6,989 bases of DNA from an uncultured Clostridium sp. (GTDB taxonomy: Bacteria > Bacillota > Clostridia > Lachnospirales > Lachnospiraceae): the NCBI GenBank assembly GCA_900552885.1, contig USBM01000114.1, positions 1 to 6,989 on the forward strand, given 5' to 3'. The notes below the pieces were generated by a model. The model was not told the origin of the DNA. It ran no database searches and saw only the letters and a program-made list of their open reading frames with translations. Positions 1 to 5,891 of this stretch are shown here, piece after piece (the first letter of the stretch is position 1; the number at the start of each line of letters is the position of its first letter). A program made the position numbers and the translations under genes.

Positions 1-59
1 TCTCAAGCGAAACGATATAGAATTTCTGTTATTTTCAAGATACCTTATGATGAATTCTC

Positions 60-172
60 TTTTGTGCTTGTGAAAGTATAATTTCTACCAGAATTTTTGT
101 AAAGGCAACCGCTATCGCGGCAAGGCCTTGACAAAGATTCCGGTAGAAATAGATCCATAATTAAGCACAAAA
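60..172. repeat. 113-bp imperfect foldback (nested inverted repeat)
   Basis: Three nested stems share one axis. The outer arms are TTTTGTGCTT (60-69) and AAGCACAAAA (163-172), a perfect 10-bp pair. The middle arms (81-106 and 125-150) pair at 23 of 26 positions, starting ATTTCTACC and ending GGTAGAAAT. The inner CCGC (109-112) pairs with GCGG (117-120) around a TATC loop. Unpaired loops of 11 and 12 nt separate the outer and middle stems. One of the three middle mismatches would be a G-U wobble in RNA from the plus strand and a different one in RNA from the minus strand. No U-run directly follows the plus-strand structure. I see no obvious target-site duplication next to it. It could be a MITE-like or other dispersed palindromic element, or a structured RNA; the sequence alone does not decide. 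Confidence 0.75.
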
Positions 173-524
173 AAGATTATTATCTGAGCGTTATCGCTCC
201 GATTCCGCAATTACATGTATTATGATGACCTATTATTATTGCTCTTAAAAAGCGTAACAATACAGGCTTTAATTGGTTGTGCTGCTATGGGGTGGTTATG
301 TTGCATTCCTGTTCGTGTGATATTATTCACTTTTTGTGTTACAGTGGATTTTGTGACAACGTCAGATGCGGCTTCGGGTGTGGCGATAAGCACAGCCGTT
401 AATTCGGTATGACGGAAACAGTACGAAACTCATTAAAGTGAATGACAGTTGCAAAGGCATAATCAGTTTCACAAGCAAGCACATTTGGCTTCGCCGGCAC
501 TTAGCGAGCAATTATTAGATGAAC

Positions 525-586
525 AAAATAATGCTGATTCAATAGACAATATCCATTAGATACGTTTATCAAATCAGCATTATTTT
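525..586. repeat. perfect 15-bp inverted repeat, possible weak bidirectional terminator
   Basis: AAAATAATGCTGATT (525-539) pairs perfectly with AATCAGCATTATTTT (572-586), enclosing a 32-nt loop. The right arm runs into a TTTTT stretch (583-587), and the left arm begins with an A-run, so each strand would show a stem followed by T-rich sequence. The stem has only three G/C pairs and the loop is large, which makes it a poor intrinsic terminator. An old transposon or palindromic repeat remnant is an alternative. The pairing itself is certain and the role is not. Confidence 0.5.
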
Positions 587-743
587 TATGTGAATCTTAC
601 TAATTGCAAGCTTAGTACTGCTGCGAAGACAATGTAGTGCGAACATGCTTGCGGTGATTGGTTATGCCCTCAGCAACTGTCTCTACAACCTATAATATTT
701 CGTGCGTCCGTCTTCACTTACGCTGTGTAAGGGTGAGAGGTCT

Positions 744-770
744 TCAAAAATTGGAGAAAACATCCGAAAT
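744..770 (+). promoter_or_regulatory. probable sigma-28 (SigD/FliA) promoter for the FliK-like gene
   Basis: CCGAAAT at 764-770 differs from the Gram-positive SigD -10 consensus CCGATAT at one position. An A-rich -35-like element beginning TCAAA (744-748) sits at the usual sigma-28 distance and matches TAAA at three of four bases. A start near 777-780 would give a leader of about 40 nt before the ATG at 817. No sigma-A promoter with a good -35/-10 pair is visible nearby. The match is weaker than that of the flagellin promoter, but the flagellar context supports it. Confidence 0.45.
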
Positions 771-805
771 ATGTATTATGAGGCAACGAGACATAACGAC
801 AGAAT

Positions 806-813
806 GAGGTGAT
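806..813 (+). promoter_or_regulatory. ribosome binding site of the FliK-like gene
   Basis: GAGGTGAT complements the 16S rRNA 3' end over eight bases and lies 3 nt before the ATG at 817 (about 4 nt from the AGGTGA core), fixing that start. The 12-nt block AGAATGAGGTGA that contains it recurs exactly before the flagellin gene. Confidence 0.85.
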
Positions 814-816
814 GGC

Positions 817-3800
817 ATGAATTATCAGATTAACGGGAATAACCGGGGGCGGGCGGCATACGGAGACACAGGTGTGAATGGCATGGCGGCCGGCAGTACT
901 GGAATGAATAATAAGGGACAGAGCATATTTGGAAATAATCAGGTAGGGGATCTTTTAGCATGTAAATTAGTGAAGGGTGGGGAGAATCCGGTACTTGACT
1001 TGAATGGAATTCAGTTGCAGACAAAGGCATCAGAGGAACTGACAAATGCACAACCGGGTGATACCATTTATCTGAAGATACAACAGGCTGATGCATCGAG
1101 GGTTTCGCTGAAAGTAGTAGGGGTGCAGCAACAGGGGCAGAGTGAGAACCTTACGGCTGTCACAAGTGCGCAGGTTATGCAGAATAATGAACAGATATCG
1201 GATATGATCAAGGATAATTTAGATGGGGCATTGGATGAGGAAAAAGCAAAAGAGAATCAGAAGGAGATTCTTCGAAGTCTGACGACAGATGAGATTGCCA
1301 AGCTCCGTATGATGCAGATTGATGTGAGTAATGCAACGTTGTCTGATCTGATGGGAATGGTGATCACGATTCGTTCCGGAGATCATCAGGATGAGGTAAA
1401 TGAGCAGATCGGTGACATTGTAAAAGCGACGATCGGCAAGCTGCGGAATACAATGCTCGGATCGGAACCTTATGAGAGTGTGCAGGCAACGACGGTTAAT
1501 GTTTCGGGAAATGAGGATCTGAATGGAACGATTCCGGATGGCGGAATTGCTTCGGATGGGGCAAAGGCAGTCGATATGCAGACGGATATGATTTCGAATA
1601 CCGGAACGACATACCGGTCGGGAACAAGCCGTCTGAACAGTGAGGGATATGTGGTAAATGTTCCGTACACGGAGACGGTTTCGGGTGCACAGAATCCGGT
1701 GCAGGAAGACCGGACAGGCAGTGGGGAAGAGAAGATTCATGTCAGTGATGAACAGATGATCTATATGATTCAAAATGATATGGATTTTACGGTTGCGAAT
1801 ATGGAGCTTTCTCATAACAGTGTCAATGCAGATAGTCCGGCAAAGGAGCAGCCATTGGATCAACAGGTGTGGAATGACATCTACCCGCAAGTAACTTCTA
1901 TTATTGAGGCAGCAGGGATGTCTGTGACGGAGCAGAGTCTTTCGGGTGCTAAATTTATGTTGCAGCATGAATTACCGGTGACGGTAGATTCCATGCGCAT
2001 GTATATGTCTGTGCAGGCACTTAACCAAAGAGGGCTGCAGGAGGGACAGTTGGAGGCCAATATTGAAGAACAGATCGCAATTGGTAATCCACCGGAACAG
2101 GCGAGAGTGAGTGGAAGTACGTTGAGAGAGAGAGCAGGCCAGTTGGTTGAGAAAGTGCAGACAATCACAACATTTGCGGTGGATTCTGCGGCATCACAGG
2201 GAAAGCCGCTTACCATTTCGTATCTGTACAACAGTACTATGCGCAACATGAATGCGAGAACAACCAGACGACCAATTAATACCGGTGCAGAAGGTGCAAG
2301 CCTTTCGCTAAGTGGGGAAAGAGCCAATGCAGCCAATGCGATGTTTTCGAATCATCCTGCAGCAGTAACGGCAAGACGGCAGTTAGAAGAAATACGACTG
2401 GCTATGACAATGGAGGCAGCAACTCGTCTGGTGCGTCAGGATATCAATATAGATGCCAAGCCTCTTTCCCAGGTGGTGGATGCATTAAAGAGTCAGGAGT
2501 CGGAGTATTATGATACGGTGGTGTCGGCACAGGATCTGCATGATATTCCGGAGAATGTAGATTTGTTAAAAGAGACGTTGAAAGAGACTGACGGTCTGAA
2601 GAATCTGCCGGCATATGCATTAGGAGAGATGGTGAGGCAGCCATCTATTACGGTAGGAGGCTTATATGACACGGCAAGTCATATGAAAGCAACCCTGATG
2701 GGTAAAGCCTATGAGACGATGCTGACGAAACCAAGAGCGGATATGGGAGACTCGATCACGGAAGCATTTCAGAATGTGGATGCAATTCTCGAGGATCTGG
2801 ACTACGATAGAAATGCAGCCAATCAGAGGGCGGTTCGTATATTGGCATACAACCAGATGGAAATTACGCCGGAGAATATTACGAGTGTGAAGGGTGCGGA
2901 TGCGAAAGTGCAGCAGATGTTTGAGACACTTACGCCACAGATTGTATTGAATCTGATCCGGGAGAATAAGAATCCGCTTAATATGACGATAGACGGATTG
3001 AATGAGGAGATCATGCAACAGAGAGAGGTGCGTGGAATTACAGATGAGCAACGTTTCTCCGAATTTTTATATCAGTTAGATCAGACGGATGCGATCACAC
3101 AGGAGGAACGTACAAGTTTTATTGGCATTTACCGGTTGCTTGATAAGGTGGAGAAGTCGCATGGTAAGGATATTGGCGCTGTGGTACGCAATGGACAGGA
3201 AGTGACACTTCACAATCTGTTTACGGCAGATAAGAGCCGTAAAGCACGTGGAATAGATGTGACAATTGATGAGAATTTTGGTGAGCGCGTGGATGTTGCA
3301 ACAGATGACCGGAGCATTTTAGAACAGGTGGAGACAGCCTATAATCAGACGCTTTCCGGCAGTATTTTGCGGCATATACGACCGCAGATCCTGCAGAGCT
3401 TAGAACAGATTGATTACCGGAATATGAATTTGGAAGAGTTGGATTCCTTTATTAAGGCGACAGAGACATCACAGATGGAGGAGGGGATATCAGAGGAGCT
3501 TGCAAGAGTTCTTGCTGAGGCATTGTCTTATGAAGAGGATGTGGCTATGATGCTGGAAGCAAATGATATGCCGGCTACAGTGACGAATATAATGGCAGCG
3601 CAACAGGTCATGTATGGAAAAAATGGCGTGTTTGGTATGATCCGTGATATGAAACAGGGATTGAACGGGCGTGAGGCGGAGCGGGTAACGGAGGCGGAGA
3701 GCCGGATGTTAGAGCAGCTGGAAGGAAAACAGGATGTATTGTATGGACTGGAGAATGTCCGTGCATGCTTGTCAGAGCAGATTCATAATAAGGAGACAGA

Positions 3801-4281
3801 CGGAACGATTACGGCAAAAGATATCCAGGCTCTTAAGTTCCTGAATGCCGGAATGCCGATTGCTATGCGTGCGGTGGAACAGGATGTGTTTCAGATACCG
3901 CTGGTGGTTGATGGACAGGTCAGTATCATGAAAGTATCCCTTTTGCGGGATGGCGAACATGCAGGGGAGATTACGGTAACAATGGAAACGGAGACTTATG
4001 GTAAGTTAGAGGCATTTATCCATACAGAAAATGATCAGTTGGAGGGATTCATTTCAGTAGATGATGAAATCGGACAGAGAAAGTTGGAATCCAATGAATT
4101 AACATTCCGTTCTGTGTTTGCGAAGATTGGAATGGAGGTCCGTGATCTACGATTAGATGGTACAAAACCGGTGCAATATGGTGGCACGGGAGAAGGGGAA
4201 GTGACAACAAATCAGTTGTATAAGGTGGCAAAGCAATTAATGACAGCTATTAAGTTGACAGGAATAACGGCCGATAAGTAG
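817..4281 (+). CDS. giant FliK-like flagellar protein (DUF6240-type, 1154 aa)
   Basis: Probably a flagellar export or hook-length-control relative. The C-terminal region (about 1022-1115) follows the FliK C-terminal (Flg_hook) pattern: FQIPLVVDGQ, a beta-rich stretch, TETYGKLEAFIH in the place of the usual T..LG.v.v.i, then a helix and a GMEV.DLRLDG strand. A final helix (1130-1148) ends the protein. Residues 1-40 are Gly/Asn-rich, disordered-looking and without a signal peptide, as expected of type III flagellar substrates. Residues 44-103 look like a small beta domain (GDLLACKLV, then PGDTIYLKI). A low-complexity Ser/Thr/Gly-rich linker spans about 215-310. The rest is mainly helical, with recurring short motifs such as LPVTVDSM, MEITPENI and MPATVTNIM. 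FliK is usually about 400-500 aa, so this is more than twice as long. The DUF6240 label is from memory of similar Lachnospiraceae proteins, not a search. It lies 89 nt upstream of flagellin on the same strand, and its last codons carry the flagellin promoter. Confidence 0.8.
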   Translation: MNYQINGNNRGRAAYGDTGVNGMAAGSTGMNNKGQSIFGNNQVGDLLACKLVKGGENPVLDLNGIQLQTKASEELTNAQPGDTIYLKIQQADASRVSLKVVGVQQQGQSENLTAVTSAQVMQNNEQISDMIKDNLDGALDEEKAKENQKEILRSLTTDEIAKLRMMQIDVSNATLSDLMGMVITIRSGDHQDEVNEQIGDIVKATIGKLRNTMLGSEPYESVQATTVNVSGNEDLNGTIPDGGIASDGAKAVDMQTDMISNTGTTYRSGTSRLNSEGYVVNVPYTETVSGAQNPVQEDRTGSGEEKIHVSDEQMIYMIQNDMDFTVANMELSHNSVNADSPAKEQPLDQQVWNDIYPQVTSIIEAAGMSVTEQSLSGAKFMLQHELPVTVDSMRMYMSVQALNQRGLQEGQLEANIEEQIAIGNPPEQARVSGSTLRERAGQLVEKVQTITTFAVDSAASQGKPLTISYLYNSTMRNMNARTTRRPINTGAEGASLSLSGERANAANAMFSNHPAAVTARRQLEEIRLAMTMEAATRLVRQDINIDAKPLSQVVDALKSQESEYYDTVVSAQDLHDIPENVDLLKETLKETDGLKNLPAYALGEMVRQPSITVGGLYDTASHMKATLMGKAYETMLTKPRADMGDSITEAFQNVDAILEDLDYDRNAANQRAVRILAYNQMEITPENITSVKGADAKVQQMFETLTPQIVLNLIRENKNPLNMTIDGLNEEIMQQREVRGITDEQRFSEFLYQLDQTDAITQEERTSFIGIYRLLDKVEKSHGKDIGAVVRNGQEVTLHNLFTADKSRKARGIDVTIDENFGERVDVATDDRSILEQVETAYNQTLSGSILRHIRPQILQSLEQIDYRNMNLEELDSFIKATETSQMEEGISEELARVLAEALSYEEDVAMMLEANDMPATVTNIMAAQQVMYGKNGVFGMIRDMKQGLNGREAERVTEAESRMLEQLEGKQDVLYGLENVRACLSEQIHNKETDGTITAKDIQALKFLNAGMPIAMRAVEQDVFQIPLVVDGQVSIMKVSLLRDGEHAGEITVTMETETYGKLEAFIHTENDQLEGFISVDDEIGQRKLESNELTFRSVFAKIGMEVRDLRLDGTKPVQYGGTGEGEVTTNQLYKVAKQLMTAIKLTGITADK
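4250..4277 (+). promoter_or_regulatory. sigma-28 (SigD/FliA) promoter of the flagellin gene
   Basis: GCCGATAA (4270-4277) is an exact match to the classical sigma-28 -10 consensus. TTAAGTTG (4250-4257) matches TAAAGTTT at six of eight bases with a 12-nt spacer, or TAAG reads as the TAAA core with a 15-nt gap. Transcription should begin near 4284-4286. The whole promoter lies inside the end of the upstream coding region, with the -10 box encoding its last residues (Ala-Asp-Lys). Flagellin genes are classic sigma-28 targets, so sequence and context agree. Confidence 0.85.
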
Positions 4282-4283
4282 AG

Positions 4284-4370
4284 TAGAGGATAAGGAGATC
4301 CGAATAAGGAAGACGGCTGGTGCGAAAAGGGATGTTTGAACCGCTGCAATATAGAGAATGAGGTGACTAT
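4284..4370 (+). promoter_or_regulatory. flagellin mRNA leader with three AGGA motifs (possible CsrA sites)
   Basis: The predicted leader of about 86 nt carries AGGA at 4287-4290, 4293-4296 and 4307-4310, close to its 5' end. GGA within A(N)GGA is the core recognised by CsrA, which represses flagellin translation in Bacillus subtilis and is antagonised by FliW. Unlike the B. subtilis case, the Shine-Dalgarno here (GAGGTGA, 4360-4366) contains no GGA, so any control would act from the upstream sites. I did not find a strong hairpin presenting the motifs. GGA is also common by chance in purine-rich sequence. Confidence 0.35.
4360..4366 (+). promoter_or_regulatory. ribosome binding site of the flagellin gene
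   Basis: GAGGTGA lies 4 nt before the ATG at 4371 and is fully complementary to the 16S rRNA 3' end. It fixes the start, which gives the expected flagellin N-terminus (MRLNHNALA). Confidence 0.9.
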
Positions 4371-5765
4371 ATGAGATTGAATCATAACGCACTGGCGTAT
4401 ACAGCGAATAATAATCTGAATGCAATTAATAATAATCTGACAAAGTCCATGCAGAGACTTTCTTCCGGATATAAGATCAATAAGTCATCGGATGATCCGG
4501 CGGCGAAAGCGATTTCACAGAGAATGGAGGCGCAGATTCGTGGTCTTACAAAAGCGGTGGACAATTCGAACGATGGTATTTCATTGATTCAGACAGCAGA
4601 AGGTGCATTGGATGAGGTACATTCGATTCTTGCCCGTATCCGTGAGCTTGCGGTCCGTGGTGCGAATGAAGTCTATGCGGAAGAAGATAAAGATGCAATG
4701 CAGGATGAGATCAAGCAGTTGCAGGAAGAGCTGGATCGTATTTCAGAGACGACAGAATTTAACGGCCGCAAGTTGTTGAATGGCGAATTGAACAAGAAAG
4801 GTTATGTGGACACGGATGGACTTTCTATTGTAGAGATTGGTGGGGATATTGAGCCGGGTGAGTATGGACTTACTATTACGCGGACCGGAACACAGGCGCA
4901 GACAAATATTACACCGTTAGCTGCCGGAACTACGATCACACGGGATCAGGCAGGGACTTTACTGATCAATGATTTTGAGATAGAGATCCGTGTAGGGATG
5001 ACTACGGACGAGGTCAATGAAAAGATACGTAATGCAGCATCTAAGATTGGCATTGATTATGATGCACGGACCGGAGAAATGATCAGTCAGCAATACGGTA
5101 AGAGTCAGTCGATCACGGTTGAAGCGAGCACAGATGGATTGAAAGCGTTGCTTGGTGCAGGTCAGCCAACGGTATATGGAACGGATGCTAAGGCAGAGTT
5201 TCGGACAGAGAATGGAAAGAGAGTTGGATTTGCAGATACCGCAACAGTTGATACGGAAGGTAACCGAATCACGGTGACGGATAAGAATGGATTTAAGATG
5301 GTATATGATGCGGAGCTTAACAGTCAGACCGGTGGTGTTGGTGATGCAACGGTCACGGTATTGTCGGCAGGACCGATGGTGTTGCAGATTGGCAATAATG
5401 AGGGTCAGACTGTCAATATTAATATCAGCAAGACAACCGCAGAGTCTTTAGAGATCGACCATATTAATGTCTATACGAGTGCATATGCACAGGACGCGAT
5501 TGAGAGAGTAGATAATGCAGTTGCTAAGATCTCCGGAATTCGTTCTGCATTGGGAGCTTATCAGAACCGATTAGATCATACCGTGAACAACTTAGAGACT
5601 GCAGATGAGAATCTGACCAGTGCGGTATCAAGAATTCGCGACACGGATATGGCAGAAGAGATTACAGAATATACACAGCAGAATGTATTGAGTCAGAGTG
5701 CATTACAGATGCTTGTGAAGTCCAATGCACGACCGGAAGGACTTCTCCAATTATTTCAGAGATAA
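4371..5765 (+). CDS. fliC: flagellin (464 aa)
   Basis: Filament subunit, exported through the flagellar type III apparatus and polymerised outside the cell. The N-terminal D0/D1 region (1-140) is canonical: NNLTKSMQRLSSGYKINKSSDDPAA, read in two parts at 21-40 and 41-45, then IRELAVRGAN (90-99) and TTEFNGRKLLNG (127-138). The C-terminal D1/D0 region (about 370-464) carries AIERVDNAVAKISGIRSALGA (376-396) and the NNLETADENLTSAVSRIRDTD heptads, ending MLVKSNARPEGLLQLFQR. The middle (about 150-365) is a variable domain. A stretch near 190-265 (GTLLINDFEIEI, then TTDEVNEKI) resembles a flagellin IN motif. There is no cysteine and no signal peptide, both normal for flagellin. The length is moderate (Salmonella FliC is about 495). 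The gene has its own sigma-28 promoter, a long leader and a strong terminator, so it can be transcribed alone. The symbol follows general usage; hag or flaA would be equally valid. Confidence 0.97.
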   Translation: MRLNHNALAYTANNNLNAINNNLTKSMQRLSSGYKINKSSDDPAAKAISQRMEAQIRGLTKAVDNSNDGISLIQTAEGALDEVHSILARIRELAVRGANEVYAEEDKDAMQDEIKQLQEELDRISETTEFNGRKLLNGELNKKGYVDTDGLSIVEIGGDIEPGEYGLTITRTGTQAQTNITPLAAGTTITRDQAGTLLINDFEIEIRVGMTTDEVNEKIRNAASKIGIDYDARTGEMISQQYGKSQSITVEASTDGLKALLGAGQPTVYGTDAKAEFRTENGKRVGFADTATVDTEGNRITVTDKNGFKMVYDAELNSQTGGVGDATVTVLSAGPMVLQIGNNEGQTVNINISKTTAESLEIDHINVYTSAYAQDAIERVDNAVAKISGIRSALGAYQNRLDHTVNNLETADENLTSAVSRIRDTDMAEEITEYTQQNVLSQSALQMLVKSNARPEGLLQLFQR

Positions 5766-5779
5766 ATGTACAGGTAATA

Positions 5780-5822
5780 AAAAGGGCTGCGGAAGATATT
5801 ATATATTTTCCGCAGCTCTTTT
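5780..5822 (+). terminator. flagellin intrinsic terminator, probably bidirectional
   Basis: AAAAGGGCTGCGGAA (5780-5794) pairs with TTCCGCAGCTCTTTT (5808-5822) at all 15 positions, counting one G-U wobble. The AT-rich middle can extend the stem. A T-run ends the plus strand arm (5819-5822). On the minus strand the same stem is followed by TTTTTATTACC, an even better U-tract, so it can also stop transcripts from the convergent FliD-like gene. It begins 14 nt after the flagellin stop codon. Confidence 0.92.
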
Positions 5823-5851
5823 GGATTATGTATGTTTTGCAGATCCGTCTG

Positions 5852-5885
5852 ACCGTAAAAAGTCACAAACGACTTTTTGTCCGGT
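5852..5885 (-). terminator. small hairpin after the FliD-like gene, possible terminator
   Basis: AAAAAGTC (5857-5864) and GACTTTTT (5871-5878) form a perfect 8-bp stem with a 6-nt loop. ACCG (5852-5855) and CGGT (5882-5885) add an outer 4-bp stem across a small internal loop. Read on the minus strand it starts 6 nt past the stop codon of the FliD-like gene and the inner stem ends in TTTTT. The stem is AT-rich and weak, and the stronger hairpin at 5780-5822 may be the main stop. Confidence 0.45.
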
Positions 5886-5891
5886 TGTATG

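Larger units (their letters stand above)
1..816. other. gene-free upstream region with several inverted repeats
   Basis: I find no convincing gene here. The longest plus-strand frame (215-412, 65 codons) has no ribosome binding site and a hydrophobic, low-complexity start, so I do not call it. The stretch holds a long imperfect foldback (60-172), a small perfect hairpin GAGCG-TTAT-CGCTC (186-199), a perfect 15-bp inverted repeat (525-539/572-586), a weak CTTAC/GTAAG hairpin (717-731) and a probable sigma-28 promoter (744-770). A TATAAT at 691-696 has no matching -35 box. Minus-strand frames at 223-429 and 402-500 look somewhat protein-like but lack good starts and are frameshifted relative to each other. 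A plus-strand frame open from the left edge stops at 79-81 and could be the tail of an upstream gene, but it is too short to judge. The base composition lacks the purine-rich plus-strand bias of the genes that follow. Confidence 0.6.

Noticed and set aside
1..81. Open plus-strand frame from the left edge stopping at 79-81
   Set aside because: Only 26 codons are visible and a second frame is open over almost the same stretch, so a gene end cannot be told from chance. It also overlaps the foldback at 60-172.
128..161. TTGACA (128-133) and CATAAT (156-161) as a sigma-A promoter
   Set aside because: The spacer is 22 nt, well outside the 16-18 nt range, and the -35 box is part of the foldback arm.
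215..412. 65-codon plus-strand frame with a run of leucines
   Set aside because: There is no Shine-Dalgarno before its ATG, the start is low complexity (Leu from TTA/TTATT repeats), and the opposite strand is equally open over the same stretch.
691..696. TATAAT as a sigma-A -10 box for the FliK-like gene
   Set aside because: No TTGACA-like element lies 16-18 nt upstream and there is no extended -10 TG.
595..816. A riboswitch, such as c-di-GMP type, before the FliK-like gene
   Set aside because: I looked for the conserved GEMM core and similar aptamer signatures and did not see them.
1219..1968. 249-codon open frame on the minus strand inside the FliK-like gene
   Set aside because: It is rich in His, Arg, Ile and Cys, as expected for antisense of an Asp/Met/Glu-rich gene; it has no ribosome site and lies wholly within a well-supported coding region.
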